This document shows, in pieces, positions 1 through 8,622 of a stretch of DNA of 48,746 nt. Origin of the DNA: Lachnospiraceae bacterium (GTDB lineage Bacteria; Bacillota; Clostridia; Lachnospirales; Lachnospiraceae); assembly GCA_011959105.1 (NCBI GenBank), contig BLLU01000203.1, positions 1 to 48,746 of the forward strand, given 5' to 3'. A program made the position numbers and the translations under genes. Position 1 is the first letter of the stretch; each line of letters starts with the position of its first letter. The notes beneath the pieces are model-generated. The model searched no databases, was not told the DNA's origin, and saw nothing but the letters and a program-made list of their open reading frames with translations.

Positions 1-55
1 GATAAGGATGCGTGGAATGGAAGAAAAACAGGGAATTGCGAGGAGAGGCAATACG

Positions 56-1267
56 GTGAAGAAACTCATTTTGCGGGCCGGCATGATAGTTTTGTCGGTG
101 CTGTTGTTGACGGCCTGCGGCAACGGGACGGAGGAGGATCCCCTGCCTTTTATGCGCATCGTATTCGGAGATTGGGGAAATCCCCGGGGGGAAACGCCCG
201 GCGCGGAGGAGGACCCTGGTCCGTATGATATCATAGGAAAGCCCATTCCCCCTGAGACGCCGGCGGCAGAGGAGGGGGAAGAGGAACCGGGGGAGGCGCC
301 CCCACCGGAGAATCATATGCAGACCATCACCATCTCCGCAGCGGGAGATTGTTCTTTGGGAAACCATCAGGAACAGGAGTATGCGTTTTCTTTCCGTCAG
401 GTCTATGACCAGATTGAGGATGAAGGCTATTTTTTTGAGAATGTCCGGGAATATTTTGACAGCGACGACATGACCATTGTCAATTTTGAAGGCGTGCTGA
501 CCTACAGCGAGGAGCGGGACGAGTCCAGGACCTACAATATCAAAGGGGATCCTGCGTATGCCCGTCTGCTGACGGCGGGACATATAGAGGCGGTGAGTTT
601 TGCCAACAACCACCGAATGGACTATGGCTCCAAGGGAAGCGAGGATACGGTAGCGGCGCTGGAGGCGGAGGGAATTGTCTACGCCTATGACAAGAATGTG
701 GGGATCTATGAGACGGAAAAGGGAATCCGCATCGGCTTTGTCTCTGTCAATGAAGTGGCCTGGGGGCTGGGCAGTGAGCAGCTGCTGGCGGAAGGCATCG
801 GGAAATTGCAGGAAGAAGGGGTAGACCTGATTCTGGCCTGTTGTCACTGGGGGATTGAGAAGGACAATTACCCCACAGAGAACCAACAGTATCTGGGCCG
901 TAAATGCATTGACCTGGGAGCCGATCTGGTTATAGGACATCATCCCCATGTACTCCAGGGAGTGGAGGAGTATAATGGAAAATTCATCGTATACAGCCTG
1001 GCCAATTTCTGCTTCGGGGCCAATCGCAACCCGGTGGATAAGGACACCATGATTTTCCAGCAGACCTTTACCTTTGTGGACGGGGTCAAGCAGGAGGACC
1101 GGCAGGTGCAGATTATCCCCTGCTCTGTGAGTTCCGTGAAGGATCGGAACAATTTCCAGCCCACCCCCGCCCAGGGGGAGGAAGCCGCCCGGATTATCGG
1201 CCGAATCAATACTTACAGCCAGGGGTTCGGCTTGTCCTTTGCCCAGGACGGCAGGTTGGCGCAGTGA
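56..1267 (+). CDS. CapA-family lipoprotein (PGA_cap metallophosphoesterase fold)
   Basis: Likely an exported, lipid-anchored protein of the CapA/PgsA family, which is tied to poly-gamma-glutamate or other envelope polymers; the exact substrate is unknown. I chose the GTG at 56 because AGGAGAGG lies 7 bases upstream and it places a lipoprotein signal at the N-terminus (lipobox LLTAC, Cys21); an ATG at 8 would add 16 polar residues before the signal. An acidic, proline-rich linker of about 65 residues follows, then the CapA domain with AGDCSLG, NFEGVL, ANNHRMDYG, CHWGIE and GHHPHVLQG, the expected metal and phosphate motifs. The stop overlaps an upstream in-frame extension of the next gene. No capsule synthesis genes are adjacent, so the family name should not be read as proof of a PGA role. 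Confidence 0.85.
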   Translation: MKKLILRAGMIVLSVLLLTACGNGTEEDPLPFMRIVFGDWGNPRGETPGAEEDPGPYDIIGKPIPPETPAAEEGEEEPGEAPPPENHMQTITISAAGDCSLGNHQEQEYAFSFRQVYDQIEDEGYFFENVREYFDSDDMTIVNFEGVLTYSEERDESRTYNIKGDPAYARLLTAGHIEAVSFANNHRMDYGSKGSEDTVAALEAEGIVYAYDKNVGIYETEKGIRIGFVSVNEVAWGLGSEQLLAEGIGKLQEEGVDLILACCHWGIEKDNYPTENQQYLGRKCIDLGADLVIGHHPHVLQGVEEYNGKFIVYSLANFCFGANRNPVDKDTMIFQQTFTFVDGVKQEDRQVQIIPCSVSSVKDRNNFQPTPAQGEEAARIIGRINTYSQGFGLSFAQDGRLAQ

Positions 1268-1341
1268 GAGCGCACTGTTTGGGTAAAAAAACCAAAGTCA
1301 TTCGGGGCGATTTGTCTCGAAGAAAGGATGAGGTGAAGCAA

Positions 1342-2478
1342 ATGGAACTGAGAAAGATGGAGAAGCTGGGAATCGAGACTTCTCTGCTGGGATTTGGCTG
1401 TATGCGTTTTCCCACGGACAGCGAGGGCAGGATTGACAGGGAACGTGCCAGGGACATGATGGAGCGCGCCTTGGCGGCAGGCGTGAATTACATCGACACT
1501 GCCTGGCCTTACCATGGGGGTGAGAGCGAACTGTTTGTGGGTGAAGTACTGAAAGAGCATCCCAGAGACAGCTTCTACCTGGCCACCAAGCTGCCCATGT
1601 GGGATGTGAAATCCCTGGCGGATGTGGACAGGATCTTTAACCGGCAGCTGGAAAAGCTGCAGACCGAATACATAGACTTTTATCTGCTCCATGCCATGAA
1701 CAGAGGCTCCTGGGGCGAGGTGCTGAAGCTGGGCGTTCTGGAGCGCCTGGAACAGCTTAAAGAGGAGGGGAAAATCCGTTATCTCGGATTCTCTTTCCAC
1801 GACAATTATGAGACTTTTCAACAGATCCTGTCTTATCGGGACTGGGATTTCTGCCAGATCCAGCTGAACTATATGGACGCGGAAGAACAGGCCGGGCTGA
1901 AGGGCTATGCTCTGGCAGAGGAAAAGGGTGTGCCCATGGTGATTATGGAGCCTGTAAAGGGCGGTTCCCTGGCGGCCTTCGCATCGGATATCTCAGAGCA
2001 ATTCCATGCCCATGATCCCCAGGCCAGCATGGCTTCCTTTGCCCTTCGCTGGGTGGGATCCCTGTCCAATGTGAAGGTGATCCTGAGCGGTATGAGCAAT
2101 ATGGAACAGGTGGAGGACAACTTAAAGACTTTTGGTGCGTTTAAGCCTTTGTCTGAGGCGGAGCAGGCCACTGTCAGGGAAGTGGTGGAACTGATGCGGA
2201 GCCGGGTCCAAAACGGCTGCACAGGCTGCCGGTACTGTATGCCCTGTCCTGCGGGAGTAAATATTCCCGGTAGTTTCGGCTGCTGGAACCGCTATCATAT
2301 GTACCAGAATTATACTGTGGTAAAGTACCAGTGGGAGAAGGAACTGGGCGAGGCGAAGCAGCCTAAGAACTGCATCAAATGCGGCAAGTGCGAGCAGGCC
2401 TGCCCCCAGCATCTGCATATCCGGGAGGATCTGGAAAGAGTGCAGGCTGATCTGGATGCCCGTGAGTATATGTTGTAA
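1342..2478 (+). CDS. Aldo/keto reductase with C-terminal 4Fe-4S ferredoxin-like domain
   Basis: An oxidoreductase of the aldo/keto reductase superfamily, about 378 residues. The N-terminal two thirds is a TIM barrel with the family motifs GFGCMRFP, DTAWPYHGGES (active-site Tyr) and YIDFYLLHAM. The last 110 residues hold two cysteine groups, CTGCRYCMPCP and CIKCGKCEQACP, as in the clostridial AKR subfamily that carries iron-sulfur clusters. The physiological substrate cannot be read from sequence. The start at ATG 1342 is preferred because AAAGGATGAGG lies just before it; an earlier start at 1264 would overlap the CapA gene. It sits 14 bases before galactokinase and may be cotranscribed with it. 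Confidence 0.88.
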   Translation: MELRKMEKLGIETSLLGFGCMRFPTDSEGRIDRERARDMMERALAAGVNYIDTAWPYHGGESELFVGEVLKEHPRDSFYLATKLPMWDVKSLADVDRIFNRQLEKLQTEYIDFYLLHAMNRGSWGEVLKLGVLERLEQLKEEGKIRYLGFSFHDNYETFQQILSYRDWDFCQIQLNYMDAEEQAGLKGYALAEEKGVPMVIMEPVKGGSLAAFASDISEQFHAHDPQASMASFALRWVGSLSNVKVILSGMSNMEQVEDNLKTFGAFKPLSEAEQATVREVVELMRSRVQNGCTGCRYCMPCPAGVNIPGSFGCWNRYHMYQNYTVVKYQWEKELGEAKQPKNCIKCGKCEQACPQHLHIREDLERVQADLDAREYML

Positions 2479-2492
2479 GTTTGGAGGGAAAC

Positions 2493-3656
2493 ATGAAAGA
2501 CACAATGCTACGCAAGTTTGCGGAGATATTCGGGGATGCGGAGGGCGTACAGGTATATTTCGCGCCCGGCCGGGTGAATCTGATCGGAGAGCACACAGAT
2601 TATAACGGGGGCCATGTATTCCCCTGCGCGTTGACCATCGGCACTTACGGAGCGGTGAGAAAGCGCCCGGACCGGAAGCTGCGTTTTTACTCCATGAACT
2701 TTGAACGGCTGGGTGTGTTGGAATCTTCCCTGGATGAACTGAAGCCCGATCCCCGGGCAGACTGGACCAATTACCCCAAAGGCGTGATATGGGCCTTTGG
2801 GGAAAAGGGCCTGGAGGCGTCTGCGGGTATGGATTTTCTGCTGTACGGCAATATCCCCAATGGCTCCGGCCTTTCCTCCTCCGCATCGGTGGAGGTACTT
2901 ACCGGCTTTATTCTGCGGGACTTGTTCGGATTTGCGGTGTCCAACCAGGATCTGGCTCTGATCGGCCAGTATTCTGAGAACCGTTTCAACGGCGTGAACT
3001 GCGGGATCATGGACCAGTTTGCCATCGCCATGGGCAGGAAAGATCATGCCATCTTTCTGGACACGGCGGATCTGTCCTATGAGTATGCCCCCATAAAGCT
3101 GGAGAAGGCCAAGATTGTAATTGCCTGCAGCAACAAAAAGAGAGGCCTGGGGGATTCCAAGTATAATGAGAGGCGCAGTGAGTGTGAGAGAGCTCTGGAA
3201 GAACTGCAGAAAGTATGTGAGGCCAACTCACTGGGAGAACTGACAGAAGAGGCTTTTGAAGCGCACAGTGACAGCATCGGCAGTGAGGTGCGTCAAAGGA
3301 GAGCCAGACATGCGGTGTACGAGAACCGGCGCGCCATAGCCGCGGTCAGTGCTTTGCGGGAGAATGATCTGGCAGCGTTCGGACGGCTGATGAATGCCTC
3401 CCATATATCCCTGCGGGACGACTATGAGGTGACGGGCGCCGAACTGGATACCCTGGTGGAGGAAGCCTGGAAAGTGGAAGGCGTTATCGGCTCCCGCATG
3501 ACGGGGGCAGGCTTTGGAGGCTGCACGGTAAGTATCGTGGAGGAGCAGGCCATTGACAGCTTTATCGCCCGGGTGGGAGCCGCTTATCAGGAGAAGATAG
3601 GTTACCCGGCTGATTTCTATGTGGTGGAGGTGGGAGACGGTCCCTGTAAGATGTAG
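2493..3656 (+). CDS. galK: Galactokinase
   Basis: Phosphorylates D-galactose to galactose-1-phosphate with ATP, first step of the Leloir pathway in the cytoplasm. The 387-residue protein has the full GHMP-kinase set: the galactokinase signature PGRVNLIGEHTDYNGG near residue 30, the phosphate loop GSGLSSSASVE near residue 130, the catalytic Asp region NCGIMDQFA, and the C-terminal GAGFGGCTV. Length is normal for the family. ATG 2493 has GGAGGG five bases upstream; a TTG at 2481 is in frame but has no better site. No galT or galE is adjacent, so the rest of the pathway must be encoded elsewhere. A sugar transporter of galactofuranose type lies about 15 kb downstream. Confidence 0.96.
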   Translation: MKDTMLRKFAEIFGDAEGVQVYFAPGRVNLIGEHTDYNGGHVFPCALTIGTYGAVRKRPDRKLRFYSMNFERLGVLESSLDELKPDPRADWTNYPKGVIWAFGEKGLEASAGMDFLLYGNIPNGSGLSSSASVEVLTGFILRDLFGFAVSNQDLALIGQYSENRFNGVNCGIMDQFAIAMGRKDHAIFLDTADLSYEYAPIKLEKAKIVIACSNKKRGLGDSKYNERRSECERALEELQKVCEANSLGELTEEAFEAHSDSIGSEVRQRRARHAVYENRRAIAAVSALRENDLAAFGRLMNASHISLRDDYEVTGAELDTLVEEAWKVEGVIGSRMTGAGFGGCTVSIVEEQAIDSFIARVGAAYQEKIGYPADFYVVEVGDGPCKM

Positions 3657-3676
3657 GATTTGCGCAGCGTATGCGG

Positions 3677-3693
3677 GGGGCCGTGAGGGCCCC
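3677..3693 (+). other. GC-rich hairpin between galK and the phosphoesterase gene
   Basis: GGGGCC at 3677-3682 pairs with GGCCCC at 3688-3693 around a GTGAG loop. No T-run follows, so it is not a typical intrinsic terminator; it could slow decay or act as a weak pause site. Confidence 0.35.
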
Positions 3694-3752
3694 TGCGGCG
3701 CTTGGCGGGCAGTGTGGTTTCGGCAAGGTTTCGGATAGGGGGAAAAGGAAGG

Positions 3753-4592
3753 ATGAGAGTTGCGGTAATCAGTGACATACACAGCAATTACAAGGCGCTG
3801 GAAGCATTTCTGGCGTATATAGAGGATTGCCGGGTGGATGCCGTCATCGGCCTGGGAGATTATGTGACGGATTGCCCTTACCCGGAACGCACGCTGTCCC
3901 TGCTCCATGAGATGGAGAAGAAATATCCCTGTCATCTGCTCCGGGGCAACCGGGAAGAATATCTGCTGGATAACCGCAGACAGGACCAGGGCTGGCATAT
4001 CAGTTCGCCCAACGGGGCGCTGTACTATACCTATCGGCATATGTCCGGGGCGGATCTGGACTGGATGGAGGCCATGCCGTCGGAGGCTGTGCTGCAGCTG
4101 GGGGATTGCCCGGCGCTGACCATATGTCATGGGGCACCGGGAGCGGTCCGGGGGAACTTTCAATTTGACGAGGCTCTGAAGGAGCAGTCCATGGAGAGGC
4201 TGGAAACCCGGTATCTGCTGGGGGGGCATACCCATCACCAGGAGATCAGTCGGCTCTATGGCAAGACTTATCTGAATCCGGGATCCCTGGGCCTGCCCGT
4301 GGACGAGCAGGGACGGCACGCTCAGTTTGCCCTGATGGAGGGGACTTCCCAGGGCTGGGAGATGGAACTTCTCACCATCGGCTATGATGTGGAGGGCCTT
4401 TTAAAAGATTTCCGGGAAAGCGGCATTGAAGCCTATGGGCTGTATCTGACCAGGGCCGTAAAAAAGACCCTGGTGACAGGACACAATTATTTCTATTACG
4501 CGGTGTGCGAGGCATGCAGAATCAGCCACAAAGCGCTGCCGGACACCGATGAGGAGGTCTGGCGGCAGGTGGCGGAGAAGCTGGAACTGTGA
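3753..4592 (+). CDS. Calcineurin-like metallophosphoesterase (YfcE/MJ0936 type)
   Basis: A soluble phosphoesterase of about 279 residues. The dinuclear-metal motifs are in order: SDIHSN near residue 9, GLGDYV, LRGNREE, CHGAPG and GGHTHHQ. These are the ligands of the calcineurin-like fold; relatives act as phosphodiesterases on small substrates, but the true substrate is unknown. I set the start at ATG 3753 behind AAAGGAAGG, where the beta strand leading to the first metal motif begins at once. The C-terminal 80 residues (after the GGHTHH motif) are longer than in minimal YfcE proteins and contain a cysteine-containing segment CEACRIS of unknown role. The gene is convergent with the next one on the minus strand. 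Confidence 0.85.
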   Translation: MRVAVISDIHSNYKALEAFLAYIEDCRVDAVIGLGDYVTDCPYPERTLSLLHEMEKKYPCHLLRGNREEYLLDNRRQDQGWHISSPNGALYYTYRHMSGADLDWMEAMPSEAVLQLGDCPALTICHGAPGAVRGNFQFDEALKEQSMERLETRYLLGGHTHHQEISRLYGKTYLNPGSLGLPVDEQGRHAQFALMEGTSQGWEMELLTIGYDVEGLLKDFRESGIEAYGLYLTRAVKKTLVTGHNYFYYAVCEACRISHKALPDTDEEVWRQVAEKLEL

Positions 4593-4669
4593 CGGGCCGG
4601 AGAATTGGTGAATGGGGGAAGGCATATCGGCCCCCGGCATGGCATAAGATAGTACAATAGGGACTTGCC

Positions 4670-5302
4670 CTAGGGCTTCGCGGCGCTGAGATAGGGATAT
4701 GCTTTCAGCAAAGTGCGGGCGATGGTTTTGCCGGAGGGCGAGGTAAGGTGCAGGGCGGCGTCGTAGAGTGCCGCCACCTTTGCCTGTTCATTCTCCTGAT
4801 CGTAAAGAGAGGCCAGCAGACGATAGGAGGTGCCAGCGTCACTTTGTATGGCCAGCACAGCATATTCCAGAACCTGCCGGGCCTCCCGGGCATATCCCTC
4901 CCGGTGCAGCGCCTCCGCCCATTTCTGCAGGGTCTGGACCAGCAGGGTAAAGTTCTGGTCGTACTGAGAAAGAGCCGTGATATTGGCCGTTCCGTATGCC
5001 AGCTTTAAGTCCGTATTGGTATATCCTGCCAAATTGACAATTTTTTCATGAGAGAGGTATTCCAGGGTGTCCAGACAGTCCCTGACCACGGCATCATCCG
5101 CCATGGCCTGTGTGGGCAGTGACTCCAGCGGCAGGCTTATATAGGCCAGATTGTCCAGAGATTTGCGGCGTACATGATTGGCCCGGGCCTCCCGTTCCCA
5201 GAACTGTTCCTGGTGCTTTTTGTCAGAACGGTTATGCCGTCTGATGACTATGGAAAGTATGCTGGTAAAGAGGATAAAGGTTGCAAAAATAAGTAAATTC
5301 AT
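4670..5302 (-). CDS. Membrane-anchored hypothetical protein with helical-repeat-like tail
   Basis: Not recognised. The 210-residue product starts with one hydrophobic helix (about residues 2-20, LLIFATFILFTSILSIV) followed by basic residues, so it is predicted to be anchored with the bulk in the cytoplasm. The rest is helical; the segments around residues 130-200 (WAEALHREGYAREARQVLE, YRLLASLYDQENEQAKVAALYDAA) look like tetratricopeptide-type repeats, suggesting protein binding. The start has GAAAGGATATT upstream. Only 43 bases separate it from the divergent small gene at 5346, so the two promoters must overlap each other's transcripts. It is a single-gene unit convergent with the phosphoesterase gene. 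Confidence 0.7.
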   Translation of the reverse strand: MNLLIFATFILFTSILSIVIRRHNRSDKKHQEQFWEREARANHVRRKSLDNLAYISLPLESLPTQAMADDAVVRDCLDTLEYLSHEKIVNLAGYTNTDLKLAYGTANITALSQYDQNFTLLVQTLQKWAEALHREGYAREARQVLEYAVLAIQSDAGTSYRLLASLYDQENEQAKVAALYDAALHLTSPSGKTIARTLLKAYPYLSAAKP

Positions 5303-5309
5303 TTATAAT
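5281..5309 (+). promoter_or_regulatory. Sigma-A promoter for the 34-residue peptide gene (and probably vanW-like gene)
   Basis: TTGCAA at 5281-5286, 17-base spacer, TATAAT at 5304-5309. Predicted start near 5316, about 30 bases before the small ORF. The promoter lies across the first codons of the divergent minus-strand gene. Confidence 0.65.
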
Positions 5310-5345
5310 ATCCTTTCAGGATCGGAAATATAGGAGGTAATTCTT

Positions 5346-5450
5346 ATGATGAATTTCCACAACAAAAAAACAAAAAGGATTATATCCGCCGTGATCGTAC
5401 TGCTGATCGTGTTGGCGATGATCATTCCTACATTAGCATATCTGATCTGA
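5346..5450 (+). CDS. 34-residue hydrophobic small protein
   Basis: A short gene that standard length cut-offs miss. TAGGAGGT at 5331-5338 is a near-perfect ribosome site eight bases before ATG 5346, and a strong promoter (5281-5309) lies just upstream. The product begins MMNFHNKKTKR, a basic N-terminus, then a single hydrophobic helix IISAVIVLLIVLAMIIP, and ends TLAYLI with no charged residues, so one membrane helix with a very short outer tail is predicted. I have the impression of similar tiny proteins in related Clostridia but cannot confirm it here. It sits 35 bases ahead of the VanW-family gene on the same strand and may be cotranscribed with it. Function unknown. Confidence 0.65.
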   Translation: MMNFHNKKTKRIISAVIVLLIVLAMIIPTLAYLI

Positions 5451-5485
5451 ATTTTCAATGGTTTATCAAGAAAGGCTGGTTTGTA

Positions 5486-6961
5486 ATGAAGAGATGGGTG
5501 AGACATTGGGGCCTGGCAATTCTGTCATTGGCGTTACTGTGCGGTATGGTTTTGCCCGTGCGGGCAGCGGGGCAGGCCACCCTGAAAGAGGGTGTGCTGA
5601 TCCAGGGCATGGATCTGAGCGGCATGAACAAACAACAGGCCGCCGATGCCGTGGAGCAGTATATAGAGGAGAATCTGAAGCCCATACAGCTTACCCTGCT
5701 GACCTCCAACGACGCGGAGGTGCAGGTCACTGTGGGAGACTTGGGTATCCGCTGGAGCAATCCGGAGATCCTGGATCAGGCGCTGGCTGTGGGTACGCAG
5801 GGTAATGTGATCGTCCGCTATAAGATGCTTAAGGATCTGCGGCGGGAGCCCATGAATTTTGAACTCACGTTTGATTATGACATTCATGCCATTAATCAGA
5901 TTCTGGCGGAGCAGTGCAGCGTCTATGACCAGCCGGTGGTAAACGCTGTCCTGAAAAGGGAGAACGGCGTGTTTTCCGTGGTGGACGGTCAGGTGGGCTA
6001 CAAGCTGGACGTGGAGGCTTCCATTGACACCGTATATGAGTATATGACAAAGGAATGGGACCTGCAGCCCTGCTCCATCGGACTGGAAATCCTGGTGGAA
6101 CAGCCCCAGGGGTCGGCCCAGGACCTGGCTCAGGTGACGGATCTGCTGGGCAGTTTTACCACCTCCTTTTCATCCTCGGGGGCGGACAGAAGCGCCAATG
6201 TGACCAATGGATGCAATCTGATCAACGGCACCACCCTGTATCCCGGTGAGGAATTCTCCACCTATGAGGCGGTTGCCCCCTTTACTCAGCAGAACGGGTA
6301 TTTTATGGCGGGTTCCTATCTGAACGGCAAAGTGGTGGACAGCATAGGGGGCGGCATCTGCCAGGTGTCTACCACGTTGTACAATGCGGTGCTCAGGGCG
6401 GAACTGGAAGTGACGCAGCGCTACAACCATTCCATGATTGTTACTTATGTGGATCCTTCGGCGGATGCGGCCATTGCGGAATCCTCCGGTAAAGATTTTA
6501 AATTTATTAATAATTTGGATATTCCCATCTATATAGAAGGTATCATTGACGGAAAACGCATTACCTTTAATATCTATGGGCATGAGACCCGCAGCAGTGA
6601 GCGGACAGTGACTTATGAGAGTAAGGTGCTGGAAGTTATAAACCCGCCGGGGGAGATGCTGTACGCGGAGGCATCCCAGCCCATCGGTTATCTGGTGAAG
6701 GGTGAGAGCGCCCATATCGGGTACAAGGCCCAACTTTGGAAAGTGGTAAGAGAGAACGGTGTGGAGGTGGAACGCACCCAGATCAACAGCAGTTCCTACA
6801 AGATGGTGCCCAGCAGTTATCATGTGGGCGTGGCCACGGCAGACCCCACTGCTTACGCGGCTATTATTGACGCCATCAACAGCGGCAGTGTGGCCAATGT
6901 GCGGAATGTGATTGCCATTGTGGCCCAGCAGCAGGCGCTGGCGGCCATGGCTCCCCAGTAA
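5486..6961 (+). CDS. VanW-family exported protein with G5-like domain
   Basis: An extracytoplasmic protein of 491 residues, probably acting at the cell wall. Residues 1-27 form a signal peptide ending VRAAG. Residues about 35-215 resemble the peptidoglycan-binding repeats (PG_binding_4-like) found before VanW domains, including the opening segment GVLIQGMDLSGM. The VanW domain spans roughly 225-340, with the family core GGGICQVSTTLYNAVLRAEL and RYNHSM. A G5-like segment follows (about 370-450; YESKVLEVINPPG ... YKAQLWKVV). VanW proteins are named from vancomycin resistance clusters but most, like this one, occur without resistance genes, so a resistance role is not implied. The start has AAGAAAGG upstream. 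Confidence 0.88.
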   Translation: MKRWVRHWGLAILSLALLCGMVLPVRAAGQATLKEGVLIQGMDLSGMNKQQAADAVEQYIEENLKPIQLTLLTSNDAEVQVTVGDLGIRWSNPEILDQALAVGTQGNVIVRYKMLKDLRREPMNFELTFDYDIHAINQILAEQCSVYDQPVVNAVLKRENGVFSVVDGQVGYKLDVEASIDTVYEYMTKEWDLQPCSIGLEILVEQPQGSAQDLAQVTDLLGSFTTSFSSSGADRSANVTNGCNLINGTTLYPGEEFSTYEAVAPFTQQNGYFMAGSYLNGKVVDSIGGGICQVSTTLYNAVLRAELEVTQRYNHSMIVTYVDPSADAAIAESSGKDFKFINNLDIPIYIEGIIDGKRITFNIYGHETRSSERTVTYESKVLEVINPPGEMLYAEASQPIGYLVKGESAHIGYKAQLWKVVRENGVEVERTQINSSSYKMVPSSYHVGVATADPTAYAAIIDAINSGSVANVRNVIAIVAQQQALAAMAPQ

Positions 6962-7050
6962 TAATACGGGGAAAGGGGCTGCAAAAGAGGAATGTCTGGC
7001 CGGGTTGTCTGCCGGGGCAGGCAGCGGCCCATGGGAGAAGGCGGAAGAGG

Positions 7051-8118
7051 ATGAGACCAGGGAAGATATCGGACAGCGTTTTGAAACGCTCCGTATTAAA
7101 GCAAATCAGGTTTCGGAGACAGGAAGTGTTAAGTGGCGCAGGGTTAGGGGAGGACTGCGCCATTTTTGCGCCGTCCGGTCTCTGCGCTTCCGCCGTCTCC
7201 CAGGCTCCGGTGGAGGAGGGGGCCGACATGGCCCGGCTGCTGACCAGATGCGCCAACAATCTGGCTTCGGCAGGAGCCCGGCCTCTGGCTGTGCTGCTCA
7301 CTTTGCTGCTGCCGGAGGAGGCGGAGGAAGCGCTTCTGAGGCAGCTTATGGCGGCGGCGGAGGAAACCGGCAGCCAAATGGGGATGCAGATAGCCGGAGG
7401 GCATACCACCGTGAGCCGTCATGTGGACTGCCCCCTGGCCTGTGTCACGGTCTACGGAACTCCCATGGAGGGGCCGGAAACCGCCGCCTGTGCGTCCCTG
7501 GAGGGAGATTCGGCGCAGGCTTTGGAATGTCCGAACCGATCTGCGAGTAGGGCCTGTGAACCTTTGCGTGTCACCCGAGGTCTCAAGCCCGGACAGGAGA
7601 TTGTGCTGACTAAATGGGTTGCCCTGGAGGGAACTGCCCTGCTGGCCCGGATCAACAGGCAGCGGCTGCTGGAACGGTATCCCGCTCATCTGGTGGAGAC
7701 GGCGGAGGGTTTTGACCGCTACCTGTCCGTGATTCCGGAGGCTGCATCCGCCGTGAAGTCCGGCATCCTGGCCATGCATGACGCCTCGGAAGGCGGTATA
7801 CTGGCGGCTCTCTGGGAACTGGCAGAGAGTTCGGGTGTCGGACTGTCCATAGACTTGCGGAAAATCCCCATCAGGCAGGAGACGGTGGAGATATGCGAAT
7901 TCTGCGGGGTGAACCCTTATATGCTGGCCTCTTCCGGCTGCCTGGTGCTGGCGGCAGACCATGGGGAGGCGCTGGCGGACAGGCTGGCCGCGGAACGGAT
8001 TCCCGCGGCAGTTATAGGCCGGATTACAGCCGGCCGTGACAGGCTGCTCTATAATGGAGACGAAAAACGTTATCTGGATAAGCCTGTCCAGGACGAGATC
8101 TATAAATATATGAGGTAA
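7051..8118 (+). CDS. AIR synthase-related protein (HypE/ThiL-like fold)
   Basis: A 355-residue member of the PurM/AIR-synthase superfamily, ATP-dependent enzymes that activate carbonyl or carboxyl oxygens. The N-terminal half has GEDCAIFAP, the loop CANNLASAGARPLAV and AGGHTTVS; the C-terminal half has MHDASEGGILAALWEL and ANPYMLASSGC-like residues (VNPYMLASSGCLV), all typical of the fold. An unusual low-similarity insert of about 30 residues (around 137-168, ASLEGDSAQALECPNR) interrupts the central beta region. It is neither a clear HypE (no C-terminal PRxC-type cysteine) nor SelD. It precedes an Lrp regulator by 21 bases and probably forms an operon with it and the aminotransferase. The specific reaction is unknown. 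Confidence 0.8.
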   Translation: MRPGKISDSVLKRSVLKQIRFRRQEVLSGAGLGEDCAIFAPSGLCASAVSQAPVEEGADMARLLTRCANNLASAGARPLAVLLTLLLPEEAEEALLRQLMAAAEETGSQMGMQIAGGHTTVSRHVDCPLACVTVYGTPMEGPETAACASLEGDSAQALECPNRSASRACEPLRVTRGLKPGQEIVLTKWVALEGTALLARINRQRLLERYPAHLVETAEGFDRYLSVIPEAASAVKSGILAMHDASEGGILAALWELAESSGVGLSIDLRKIPIRQETVEICEFCGVNPYMLASSGCLVLAADHGEALADRLAAERIPAAVIGRITAGRDRLLYNGDEKRYLDKPVQDEIYKYMR

Positions 8119-8139
8119 AAGGAAATAAGGAGATATCAT

Positions 8140-8622
8140 ATGAGAGAAGAATTGTTGACTATTATTGAGAAAAACAGCCGGATCGACCTGAAGGAACTGG
8201 CTGTCATACTGGGTGTCCGGGAGACGGACGTGGTAAACGAACTGGAGGTCATGGAGAAGGAGGGTGTGATCTGCGGATATCACACGCTGGTAAACTGGGA
8301 GAAGACTTCCAACGAGAAAGTGACGGCACTGATCGAGGTGCGGGTGACCCCTCAGAGGGGACAGGGCTTTGACAACGTGGCGGAGCGCATCTACCGCTAC
8401 CCTGAAGTCAGGAGCGTATACCTGATTTCCGGCGGCTTTGACCTGATGGTGATTCTGGAGGGCAAGACTCTGCGGGAGGTGTCCAGCTTTGTATCAGACA
8501 AACTGTCCACATTGGACCGGGTGCTGAGCACCTCCACCCATTTCATCCTGAAAAAATATAAGGATCACGGGACCATTTTTGTACAGAAAAACGAAGACGA
8601 GAGGGAGAAGATTACGCCATGA
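8140..8622 (+). CDS. Lrp/AsnC-family transcriptional regulator
   Basis: A 160-residue regulator: N-terminal winged helix-turn-helix (residues about 1-55, IDLKELAVILGVRETDVVNELEVMEKEGVI is its helix region in part) and a C-terminal RAM ligand-binding domain (from about 65; ALIEVRVTP, YLISGGFDLMV). Proteins of this family sense amino acids or related metabolites and often control nearby aminotransferase genes. The start has AAATAAGGAGAT upstream. Its stop overlaps the start of the aminotransferase gene by four bases, so the two are almost certainly translated in coupling, and the regulator may respond to a substrate of that enzyme. Confidence 0.92.
   Translation: MREELLTIIEKNSRIDLKELAVILGVRETDVVNELEVMEKEGVICGYHTLVNWEKTSNEKVTALIEVRVTPQRGQGFDNVAERIYRYPEVRSVYLISGGFDLMVILEGKTLREVSSFVSDKLSTLDRVLSTSTHFILKKYKDHGTIFVQKNEDEREKITP

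Noticed and set aside
3228..4319. 363-codon minus-strand frame
   Set aside because: Spans the antisense of galK and the phosphoesterase gene, both well supported.
5486..6961. Vancomycin resistance gene
   Set aside because: VanW-family proteins are common without resistance genes, and no vanH/A/X or regulator genes are nearby.
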